Part shown: positions 7,882 through 15,670 of the stretch, in pieces | How the letters are laid out: the number at the start of each line of letters is the position of its first letter | Position numbering within the stretch: the stretch's first letter is position 1 | NCBI GenBank assembly: GCA_949286015.1 | Contig: CASEBB010000007.1 | Location: forward strand, 1-41,147 | Direction: 5' to 3' | DNA: 41,147 bases | Origin: an uncultured Succinivibrionaceae bacterium | GTDB lineage: Bacteria; Pseudomonadota; Gammaproteobacteria; Enterobacterales; Succinivibrionaceae | Position numbers and translations under genes: made by a program | The notes under the pieces: model-generated | Database searches by the model: none | Told to the model about the DNA's origin: nothing | What the model saw: the letters and a program-made list of their open reading frames with translations, nothing else

Positions 7882-7897
7882 TGTGATGCAACTCTCA
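7882..7897. promoter_or_regulatory. CRP-like site
   Basis: TGTGA-TGCAAC-TCTCA matches the CRP consensus TGTGA-N6-TCACA at nine of ten positions. It lies 20 bp from the perfect palindrome in the nanM upstream region. Catabolite control of nan genes by CRP is known in enterobacteria; here it is inferred from the match only. Confidence 0.5.
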
Positions 7898-8013
7898 TCT
7901 GTGCTTTGTTTAGCGGAGGAACTGCGATATTTATCGCAAATTTGGCCAAAAGTGATGGGTGCTTATGTGCGCGCTTGCAGTGGTGAGGGAAGTCTAGTGA
8001 TGATCAGTTGTTG

Positions 8014-8038
8014 CTGAAAATTTGGAAAAATTTTTCAG
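8014..8038. promoter_or_regulatory. Second TGAAA...TTTCA inverted repeat
   Basis: CTGAAAA at 8014-8020 and TTTTCAG at 8032-8038 are perfect 7-bp arms around an AT-rich 11-nt centre. The half-sites resemble those of the palindrome at 7843-7862, suggesting a second binding site for the same regulator. Confidence 0.4.
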
Positions 8039-9079
8039 ACGTAGTGCAACGATTTTGCAGCAAAGGTGCGTTCATTTTGTAAACGACCTTGCAGGGGATT
8101 GGGTTTATGGTGTGTGGTGGTTTAGTTTTTTGCAGCAGGTGACTGCAAAGAATGCAAAAAAGTGCTGAGGCAAAAAGGGCGTAAGCGTGCTGTAACCAGC
8201 AGGAAGCAGCAAGAAAAAGAGGCTTTTGCCAGCGGATGGTGGCGGGGTGAAAAGGCGGCTGGCGGGCGCTGTGCTGGACTTACAAAGAGGTGGTGTGGGG
8301 GCGGATCATGTGTCAGAGCAAAGGCCGAAACGCTGCAGCGCACAGGGTGCACCATTATGGTTAGTAGGGAGCAAAGGCCGTAAATAAGACCTTGTTTTGC
8401 TAATCTTGCTGCTTGCGGTCGTGACGCTGTTGGGGGACTGTTGTGGGAAAGTTGTGAGGGAGTGCGTCTTGGAAATTGGCCAGATTCTGTTTTGGGTGCT
8501 ACAGCGTTTTGTGATACTTTGTAGTGAGTTGTAGTGCCAGCGCCAAGAGCGAAACAGTGCTGATAGCAACTTGGAGCTGACGCTAACCCTGTGTTCTTAC
8601 AGATTGCTGCTTGCCTGCGCTAAAGAGCATGTTTTGCGGTGTCAGGAGGGGGCTAATCTGTTTTTTTGCAGGCCTTGATGTTGGTGGAGATAAAGATGCG
8701 TGTGCCTTGCGGTAGTGCTGAACCGCAGTGGTGCGCAGCGTAGCATGAGGCCGTTTATGAAGGAGGGTGTTCTGCCTTGGCAGCGCGCTCTATGTTTCTT
8801 TATTTGCTTATAAAGTTAACAGCGGGGAGGGATAGTGCACCTCCTAGCAACATGTCACTTGCGTTTTATTGCTGTAAAGCTGCTTAACGAGGTTGGTGCC
8901 ACTTACAGCAAGCAAGGATACATGGTGCTGGGGACGTGGACTGGTGTTTTGACGCAGCCTTGCGGCTTAACGCGGCGTGGCGGCTAAAAGCAACGCAACG
9001 CAACACAGTCTGATGTCTTAAGTGGTGTAGAGAAACGCTGGCTGTGCTTTGAATTGGAGCCTGTGGAGGGCTTGAGGTA

Positions 9080-9973
9080 ATGCATGAGTTAAACATCCCC
9101 ATTTCTGTCAATGGCAAGATCATTACAACCCTGCGCGCGGTGCAGGATGACTTGCCTATTGCCTTAAAGCGCCTGACCACCTACATCCTCGAGCACACTG
9201 AGGCGGTGATTGTGCAAAACGTCACCGAACTTGCCAAATCGGCCAGTGTGGGTGAAGCGACGGTGGTGCGCCTTGCTAAACTCTTAAAGTTTCAGGGCTT
9301 TAAGGAGTTTCAGCTGGAGATGGCCAAGGAGATTGCCGGCAACTCCCAAAATGAGGATGAGCAAATCCTCGACTCCAATATCAGCGATGGTGACGACTGC
9401 CAGATCATTGCGCGCAAGATCAAGGTGGCCATGACCAAGTCCATTAGTGAAAACATCCGCGCGGTCGATGAAAAGTCCTTTTACACCGTAGCTGAGGCGG
9501 TGTTTAAGGCCAGAAGGGTGTGCATCTTTGGAGTGGGCAACTCCTGCTTAAGTGCGCTCTTTTTAAAGAACAAGCTCAATCGCATTGGTCTTGATGCGCA
9601 GTGCGAGGAGATGAGCCACTTTATGTACACCTCCATGTCGATGCTTAGCCCTAGCGATGTGGTGATTGCGCTGTCGCAAAAGGGCAACAGCTACGAGACC
9701 TTAAAGGCCTTTGAGATTGGCAAGTCCACGGGAGCGCTCGCGGTCGCGATCACCAATAACCCTGTAGGCAAGCTGGCGCAAATGGCGGATGTGGTGCTCT
9801 TTAATGGCAACGAAGAGGGCGCCCTGCAAGGCGATAGCGCGGCCACGATTGCGGCGCAGATTCACGTCTGCGAAATCATATACGCCTTAGTGGTGTCGCT
9901 CAACCGCACACGTGCGGTCAAGACCAAGCAGCTGACCTTAAAGGCGCTGCGGATGGATCCGCAAGAGGAGTAG
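9080..9973 (+). CDS. RpiR-family transcriptional regulator, probable sialic acid regulator
   Basis: The 297-residue protein has the RpiR layout. An N-terminal helix-turn-helix lies at about residues 10-85 (NVTELAKSASVGEATVVRLAKLLKFQGFKEF), followed by a SIS phosphosugar-binding domain at about 125-260 (FGVGNSCLSALFLKNKLNRIG and ALSQKGNSYET). SIS regulators sense phosphorylated sugars; SiaR/NanR of this family respond to amino-sugar phosphates made from sialic acid. GTGGAGGG lies 9 nt before the ATG. Divergent placement next to nanM and the TGAAA-type palindromes between them support control of the nan cluster, but the ligand and polarity are inferred. MurR-like control of another sugar is the alternative. 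Confidence 0.85.
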   Translation: MHELNIPISVNGKIITTLRAVQDDLPIALKRLTTYILEHTEAVIVQNVTELAKSASVGEATVVRLAKLLKFQGFKEFQLEMAKEIAGNSQNEDEQILDSNISDGDDCQIIARKIKVAMTKSISENIRAVDEKSFYTVAEAVFKARRVCIFGVGNSCLSALFLKNKLNRIGLDAQCEEMSHFMYTSMSMLSPSDVVIALSQKGNSYETLKAFEIGKSTGALAVAITNNPVGKLAQMADVVLFNGNEEGALQGDSAATIAAQIHVCEIIYALVVSLNRTRAVKTKQLTLKALRMDPQEE

Positions 9974-10770
9974 TGCGGGCTTAGGCTGCTTTTCCATCGT
10001 CCTCAGGGTAGTGTCTGACAGCCGCAAACAGCGGCCGAAGCCCACAAACCATAAGGGATAGCCGTACCGCCCTTATGGGGCATGGCCTCTTGCGGCTGCA
10101 CCTTCATCCCGCTGGGGGCACATGGGGGCGTAGCTATGGTCACCTCAGTGCACATCCGTCCCCGCAGAAAAAAAGCGGTGAGAGCTCGCGTCTTCAGCTT
10201 TTGGTACTTGGGATTACCCGCGCTTTGTGCTACTTTGCTTTCTACCCGAGGCACTCTTGCAGGCACTGAGCTGCCGCCGCTGCCTTTCGTTGGTGCAGGT
10301 GTGATAAGTTGTCACGCTCTTGGGGTAACGAGAGCTTTTTGGTGAAGCTTATGCACGTTAAGCGCAGCTATGCGTAGCGTCATGCCAGCAATCAGGCAGC
10401 ACTTGCTGCCTTTGCCATCACTTGCTACCTTGGGCAGCAGTTGCTTTGCTGCCTGTATGTACCTGCCGCCGTGCAGTGCCACATGTACTGCCGCAGGCCT
10501 TGGTCGTAGCGCCGGTTGAGCGCGCCACGACTTCACATCCCACCTTGTTTGCACTTATCTACAGGCCACTGTGCTCTAAGTGGCGTCTCTTGATGTCGTA
10601 CTCTGTCTTCAGGGCACGCCCAGCAAAAAGAGACTGCCCCCAACACACGCAGTGCCCGCTGTGATCGCCAATAAACATCACAGTAGCGAACCTAACTCCC
10701 CTGTGCTCCTCTCGTAACTCTCTTAGCATAGGGCTTTTTCCCTCACGATTTCCACAGCAAAGGAGAAGCG
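9974..10770. other. Intergenic region with two short hairpins, no gene seen
   Basis: The overlapping short frames here carry no family signature. Two related hairpins with identical arms, GGCAGCA/TGCTGCC, lie at 10395-10410 (2-nt gap) and 10433-10453 (7-nt gap). A ribosome site AAAGGAG at 10759-10765 belongs to the following gene. Confidence 0.5.
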
Positions 10771-13365
10771 GTGAGCAGCGAGCACGCACTCTCAGTGCTA
10801 GCGCCAGTGCTAGAGCTAGCGCCAGCGCCAGCGCCCAGCATAGCGCCTGCTAGAGCACGCTCCTTACAAGAGGAGCGGCGCTCAGCTGTGGCCATGACTA
10901 TGGCAGTGGCTATGCCTATGACTGTGGCCATGTCTATGGCGGGGGCGGTGCTGTCTCGTAGCGCTCTGTCGCTGCGTCGCGTGTTGCTGGTCTTGTGGTG
11001 CTGGCTACAGCTTATCGCCATGCTCTTTTGCTTGTTGGTGCTGTGGAAAAGTGCAAGCAGACTCTCGTTACGCTTGCGGCGCCGCTCTCTGCTTTTAAGG
11101 CGGCAGGGTACTAAGCACTATCGTGTGCAGCGGAGAAGACAGCGTAGCAGCAGCGGGGCGGCTTGCCAGGTGGCGCCCCTTTATCAGTTATTAGGAGCCT
11201 GCTTCATCGCAGGCGTGATCGGGGCCATCAGTAGGTGGTGGCAGCGTGTGATGTTATGCCTGCTAATCTGGGGTATGAGCTCGTATGGCTCGTATGTTTG
11301 GGCCTTGCCAGTATCGACGAGCGTGGGCTTAGGGCAGTTTTGGGAAGCAGGGCGCCTTGATTATGTCTACGGTGGCTCTGAGGTCGCGGCCTTTGTTAAC
11401 ACACCGGAGCAAATCCAGCTGCAACTGGTGCTGTGCGCCCATAATGAGGCGGCGCCATATCGCCTTACTGTTTTGCTGCCGCACAATCCGGCGGCCTCGG
11501 GCATTATCCCTGTAAAACTCCAAGTGGACGGCGTGACCACTCCGGTGTATGCCGAGATCGTGGGCAATTCCCTTGAATTTCAGGTGGGGACAAACTTTTT
11601 GATCACCCTGCCAGATAGCCCCACCTTTGTCATGGAATTTACCAAAGAGGATGCGGCCTATCTGAAGATCCCACGGCAGGTGCAATTTCCTATGGAGCGG
11701 GCGGCACTGGCTTTAGAGCAGGTCGCAAAGTCCTGTACCATTCTCTGTCAGAGTCAGGATTTCTCCTGCCATCAGCCTTTGATTGCGGGCATCTTGTGGC
11801 CACGCTCGGGCTTTAATACGGTGGCGACTTTAGCGGCGTTACAGCGCTATCAACAGCATGATGCAGTAGAGCAGGGACAGCAGGAGACGGCACAGAGCAC
11901 TACTACTACTACTACTACTACTACACCTGCCTCCACAGAGCAGGCTACTAACGCGCCTTTAGAGGTGATTGACCTTGATGCGCTATGCCTGCGTTGGCCT
12001 CAGGACAGCACCCAGAATACCGAAAACGGCAAAAACTCACGGCTGCAAAAGCATCTCTTAAATGAGCGCCGCTCCATGGTAAGTGGCCTCGTCAGCTCCA
12101 TCCAAGCCCAAGAGAGCATGCCGAGCTTTGTGCTTACGCAGAAATGCCGTGCCGCTTTAGATCAGGTCTATGAGCGCACCGGTAAAGATGCGCTGAGCTT
12201 TTTGCACGAGCTCTTTTATAAGCCTAGTGGCCATTATCAGCAGTATATGCGGCTGTGGAATGGCGTGGTCATTGACACCGCACACTGGGAGCTGTTGCAG
12301 CCCGAGCCTCAGATTAAAGACTTTGATTACTACTTAGCGCTCTTTTCCCTCTTTAGTAATACCGCCATCACGCAGTACCCACAGAGCTATTACGACATCC
12401 TCAAATCCCGTGAGGATCCCTCCTCCTTTATCTACGGCATCGAGAACCGCTACGAGTTAGAGACCGTCAAGTACTACGCTGTGTTGGCACGCCGTATCAA
12501 CACCTCACTCTCGTTAAAGCGCAATGTCAGCAAAGCACTCATGGCGTGGGGTGAGTTCTATCAGGAATTTACCATGGCGCTGCCGCCGATCGCCAAGGCC
12601 CAAGCGCTGCGACCGGTGATTTACCGGCAGATGCTGATGCGCATTTGGCGCTTAGCCGGTTACCCTGAAACGCTGCATTTGCGCCCTGAGAATAGCTTTG
12701 TGCATGGTAGTGAGGGTAAGACCACCACTAATGAGCTTTTAGAGGCACGCTGCTCGGTTTTTGAGGGCAATAACGGCGATCAGTTCTTCTTTGCCAGTCC
12801 CGCGTGTGTGCAGGCGATCTCTTTGGATTTGCGTAATTTAGGCTTGAGTGGTGCACCCTTACAAGAGGTGGTAAAGCGCTGGGATGAGTTTGCGACGGCA
12901 TGGCAGCAGAGCGTGTTTTATCTGCCCAATGATGAGGATGTAATTGGGGAGCACCCGCGCTCCGGCTTAGCGCTGGCGTTACTGTCTATCTACAAGACTT
13001 ATGGCTTTGGTGACTACTTCCTCTTGCGCAAGTGCCTCTCGAGCCGCGATAGCGATATCTGCGCTTATGATGCTGACCTCAATTACGATGTCTACCAAAG
13101 TGAGCTCAGAAAAACGATTGCGGCGCTGTCGACGGTTTCAGGAAAGGATGCGCGCAGCTTAAGTGATCTCAATAAGCTGTGGAGTCGCTATTACGATAGC
13201 TTATGCGCTTATACCAATGGCTTAGCAAAAGCAGGAAAAATTGAGGCGTGGCGCGCGCTGTTTGTGCAGGCGGTAGCAAGTACGCTGCAAAGCGAGACCG
13301 TGCTTAATGCGATGTTTGCGCGGCAGTATGGGATCGATCTGACGAAGGAGGGGGAGCTCGAGTAG
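10771..13365 (+). CDS. Large membrane-anchored or envelope protein of unknown function
   Basis: I do not recognise this 864-residue protein. The GTG start at 10771 has AAAGGAG 5 nt upstream. Residues 1-65 are Ala/Ser/Arg/Met-rich low complexity. A hydrophobic helix lies at about 68-92, then an Arg-rich stretch, then a second hydrophobic stretch at about 140-180 (LLGACFIAGVIGAIS and VMLCLLIWGM). The latter ends in a signal-peptide-like SYVWA site, so the remaining 680 residues are probably periplasmic. A poly-Thr linker made of eight ACT codons begins at residue 377. The C-terminal two thirds look folded and mostly helical (DFDYYLALFSLFSN, ETVKYYAVLARRIN) with scattered Cys that could form disulphides. 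An internal start at 11251 would leave a conventional signal peptide. It converges with galM. Confidence 0.75.
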   Translation: MSSEHALSVLAPVLELAPAPAPSIAPARARSLQEERRSAVAMTMAVAMPMTVAMSMAGAVLSRSALSLRRVLLVLWCWLQLIAMLFCLLVLWKSASRLSLRLRRRSLLLRRQGTKHYRVQRRRQRSSSGAACQVAPLYQLLGACFIAGVIGAISRWWQRVMLCLLIWGMSSYGSYVWALPVSTSVGLGQFWEAGRLDYVYGGSEVAAFVNTPEQIQLQLVLCAHNEAAPYRLTVLLPHNPAASGIIPVKLQVDGVTTPVYAEIVGNSLEFQVGTNFLITLPDSPTFVMEFTKEDAAYLKIPRQVQFPMERAALALEQVAKSCTILCQSQDFSCHQPLIAGILWPRSGFNTVATLAALQRYQQHDAVEQGQQETAQSTTTTTTTTTPASTEQATNAPLEVIDLDALCLRWPQDSTQNTENGKNSRLQKHLLNERRSMVSGLVSSIQAQESMPSFVLTQKCRAALDQVYERTGKDALSFLHELFYKPSGHYQQYMRLWNGVVIDTAHWELLQPEPQIKDFDYYLALFSLFSNTAITQYPQSYYDILKSREDPSSFIYGIENRYELETVKYYAVLARRINTSLSLKRNVSKALMAWGEFYQEFTMALPPIAKAQALRPVIYRQMLMRIWRLAGYPETLHLRPENSFVHGSEGKTTTNELLEARCSVFEGNNGDQFFFASPACVQAISLDLRNLGLSGAPLQEVVKRWDEFATAWQQSVFYLPNDEDVIGEHPRSGLALALLSIYKTYGFGDYFLLRKCLSSRDSDICAYDADLNYDVYQSELRKTIAALSTVSGKDARSLSDLNKLWSRYYDSLCAYTNGLAKAGKIEAWRALFVQAVASTLQSETVLNAMFARQYGIDLTKEGELE
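11899..11925 (+). repeat. (ACT)8 trinucleotide repeat inside the 864-residue protein
   Basis: Eight exact ACT triplets followed by ACA encode a poly-Thr run starting at residue 377. Length change by slippage would stay in frame and only alter linker length. Confidence 0.9.
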
Positions 13366-13452
13366 CAGGAGCTGTGGCAGGGACGAGAGTAGAGACAGAC
13401 CGAGGGTAGGGCCGACTAAACAGGCGCTGAACAGCATTGCAGCACCCAGTAC

Positions 13453-13491
13453 GGCCCGAGGCATGGCGCTAAGGGCGTCAGCCTCGGTGCC
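13453..13491. terminator. Stem-loop between convergent genes
   Basis: CCGAGGC pairs with GCCTCGG, extended by an outer GGC/GCC, around an 18-nt loop. It lies between the 864-residue gene and galM, which converge here, but lacks a T-tract, so its function as a terminator is uncertain. Confidence 0.4.
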
Positions 13492-13509
13492 GCTAGTAAA
13501 GCGCAGCGC

Positions 13510-14589
13510 TTAGAGCACGCTGAACTTGTACATGATGAAGCGGTTTAATGGACGCTGTGGGGTTACCGTTGGGTTAGCTTCCTTAAACGCATCTAAGTGT
13601 GGGGCATCAGGGAAGAACTCTGGCTCAATGCAGAAGCCGTCATGTGGGCCATAGGCCGTGCCATCATCACGGGCAATAGCTAAATCAGGCACATCCTGAT
13701 TGATGGCGTTACCAGAGTAGAACTGGAAGGCTGGGTAGTCGGTGTACACCTCAAGTTGCACCTGCTTGCCGTCGACCACTTCGCCCTTGACCGTAGCGCA
13801 TGGCTTGGTGTTATCGCCAAAGTCGCAGATGACAAATGGGTGGTCATAGCCGCCGGTGTAGCGCATGTTCTCGTCATCAGCAAAGTCTTGCACCGTGCCG
13901 CTTGGCGCCAGCTTCTTCCACGCGGTGAAGTTGAAGTTGTCGACCTTGTCTTGACGGGCGGTTACGTCGTAAACCTCGCCAGTTGGAATCGAGCGCGGAT
14001 CCATTGGCAGGATGGCCTTGGAGTTAAATAAGGCCTCGTGGTTTAAGACCTTGCAGTGGTGGCCATTTAAGTTGAAGTAAGAGTGGTTGGTGATGCACAC
14101 TGGGCACTCTTGATCGCAGGTGCCGTGGTAGTCGATGCGTAAGGAGCAATCGTCACCTAAGGTGTACTTCACGGTGAGGTCAAAGTTGCCAGGGAAGCCC
14201 TCTTCACCATCTGGAGAGTGGTACTTAAAGACTGCAACTTGAGGGGACGTGCAGAGGATCTCAAAGCGACGCTGATTGTAGCCCACCTTACCACCGTGCA
14301 GCACCACGTCTTGGCCACCGCCGACAGTGTAGCTCTTGCCATTAGCGGTAAATTGGCCCTTGTCGATACGGTTAGCGTAACGACCAATGGTGGCGCCCAT
14401 AAAGCAGTACTGGTGGTGATAGTCCTCTGGATTTTTAGGTCCAATTAAGACTTCACGTAAGGTGTCCTTGCCTGCAACAGGAACCTTAATGGAGTGGATA
14501 GTGGCACCCCAGTCCATGATAACGACCTGCATACCAGCGTGGTTTTGCAGGGTTACGAGGTGCGGATTTTGTGGGTAAGTGTCGCTCAT
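13510..14589 (-). CDS. galM: Aldose 1-epimerase (galactose mutarotase family)
   Basis: GalM interconverts alpha and beta anomers of aldohexoses in the cytoplasm. The 359-residue product has the family signatures in order: GATIGRYANRI near residues 63-73, the catalytic His region NHSYFNLNGH, and the C-terminal catalytic Glu in CIEPEFFPDAPH. Length fits the family (about 345-380). I prefer the ATG at 14589 because MSDTYPQNP begins at the point where homologues start; an in-frame GTG at 14622 adds only unconserved residues. The ribosome site is weak. A MITE-like repeat copy (14626-14797) lies just upstream, so the promoter probably lies within or beyond that repeat. Confidence 0.9.
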   Translation of the reverse strand: MSDTYPQNPHLVTLQNHAGMQVVIMDWGATIHSIKVPVAGKDTLREVLIGPKNPEDYHHQYCFMGATIGRYANRIDKGQFTANGKSYTVGGGQDVVLHGGKVGYNQRRFEILCTSPQVAVFKYHSPDGEEGFPGNFDLTVKYTLGDDCSLRIDYHGTCDQECPVCITNHSYFNLNGHHCKVLNHEALFNSKAILPMDPRSIPTGEVYDVTARQDKVDNFNFTAWKKLAPSGTVQDFADDENMRYTGGYDHPFVICDFGDNTKPCATVKGEVVDGKQVQLEVYTDYPAFQFYSGNAINQDVPDLAIARDDGTAYGPHDGFCIEPEFFPDAPHLDAFKEANPTVTPQRPLNRFIMYKFSVL

Positions 14590-14625
14590 AGTTTGTGTGG
14601 CTCTGACAGCAGGGTATAGCACAGG

Positions 14626-14797
14626 TAGGAATGAGTGAGCTCATAAGTGACGGATGCAGAGTGGAGTTAAGAGGAGTGGGGTACTGGCAACGACCTACAC
14701 CTCGAGATAAATGGTGCAAGTTAGCTTGAGCCTACCTTTAGATGGGGGCACGCATGATTACCCTAAAGTCCGTCATCTCTTAAGTCAGTTATTCCTA
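14626..14797 (+). repeat. MITE-like dispersed repeat, copy A
   Basis: About 172 bp running from TAGGAATGAGTGAGC to TCAGTTATTCCTA, whose ends are imperfect inverted repeats that include TGACGGA...TCCGTCA. The interior has the shared CACCTCGAGATAAA block and the GATTACCCTAAAGTCCGTCAT block found in copies B and D. It ends 37 bp before the galM start. No transposase is encoded. Confidence 0.8.
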
Positions 14798-15111
14798 AGC
14801 TTAGCGTGTGGCTGCGTTAGCGCTTGGCAGCGCATTGCGCTTTTACGCGTCTAGCGCCTTTTAGCGCACAGCACTTTGCACGACGCGGTAACGCCCTGTA
14901 CTCATGTGCTGTGAGAGCATCTCTCCTTTAAATACCTTCTTAGATGGGGACACATCTTTTATCTAGCGTGGCTGCGTGGAGCCATGCCCGAGAGTTGTCC
15001 CATGGCACCGTAGACGGTGCCTTGTCATTATAGCAAGTGCTATTGCCACTGCGTTTTTCTGGGCGCTTTTCCTCGCGTCCGCGCCATAGTCACATAGACA
15101 CAAAGCGCATA

Positions 15112-15141
15112 TTTCCAAAAGCGTGCATTTTGCGGCATAAT
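15112..15141 (+). promoter_or_regulatory. Candidate sigma70 promoter of deaD
   Basis: TTTCCA at 15112-15117 and CATAAT at 15136-15141 are separated by 18 bp. A transcript from here would carry a leader of about 520 nt before deaD, in keeping with the long leaders known for cold-shock helicase genes. The -35 match is only four of six. Confidence 0.35.
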
Positions 15142-15670
15142 ACGCTTGTCTTCCTTGCGTCCTTTTTGCGGTTTTCGCTGTGCGTGGGGACGCAGCCCCG
15201 TGGTTCTCATGTGTTTTTAGACCACCTCGCGGCAGAAGACATTGGCAGGGTGCAAGCCGGTTTTGGTGGCACGCCTGTCGGGGGCGGTAGCCTTGTGCTG
15301 CCTTTATTTGGGAGAGGAGCTGTCGCGCTCCTTAAAATTGACCCTAGCACGTGCTGGGATGGCCTCCATGTAGCAGTCAGAGGCAGGCAAAAGTGCAGAC
15401 TCATGGGCTTTGTGCGAGTCTTTCTGTTTGTGCCTGTGCCATAGAAACAAGCAGCTAGCTTTTGGGATTTTCTTGGGTTCTCGTGGTGTTTTTCAGCACA
15501 AGGTGCTCTCTTCTCGTGCGCTGTGCACAGCGTAAAAAAGAGCACGCACGCTTAGGTTGAGGCTTGTTTGGTCGCTTAAGCTGCAAAGAGGATCCAGTAG
15601 CACTACGCTACGATAGCTGCCTTAGTTCGTTTAGAGAGTGGTACTGCTACGCGGTTAACTGAGAGGACAT

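Larger units (their letters stand above)
7629..9079. other. Long divergent regulatory region between nanM and the RpiR-type regulator
   Basis: About 1.45 kb separates the two start codons. The nanM-proximal part (7800-8050) is AT-rich and holds the palindromes and CRP-like site listed separately, plus TGCGATA-TT-TATCGCA near 7922-7937. The remainder, 8100-9060, contains only short overlapping reading frames with no family signature, and I see no convincing gene in it. GGAGG at 9066-9069 belongs to the regulator gene. Confidence 0.6.
14590..15670. other. galM-deaD divergent region: repeat copy A, a promoter and the deaD leader
   Basis: The region contains the first MITE-like copy, a perfect hairpin GGCACCGT-AG-ACGGTGCC at 15004-15021, a candidate promoter at 15112-15141 and a 14-bp palindrome CGCTGTGCACAGCG at 15519-15532. 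Reading frames of 112-135 codons cross it on both strands but show no family signature or ribosome site, so I do not call them. Sequence near 14930-14955 resembles part of the repeat interior and may be a decayed fragment. Confidence 0.5.

Noticed and set aside
15037..15545. Overlapping 135- and 112-codon frames on opposite strands before deaD
   Set aside because: No ribosome site, family signature or conserved-looking composition; the region is better explained as promoter and leader of deaD.
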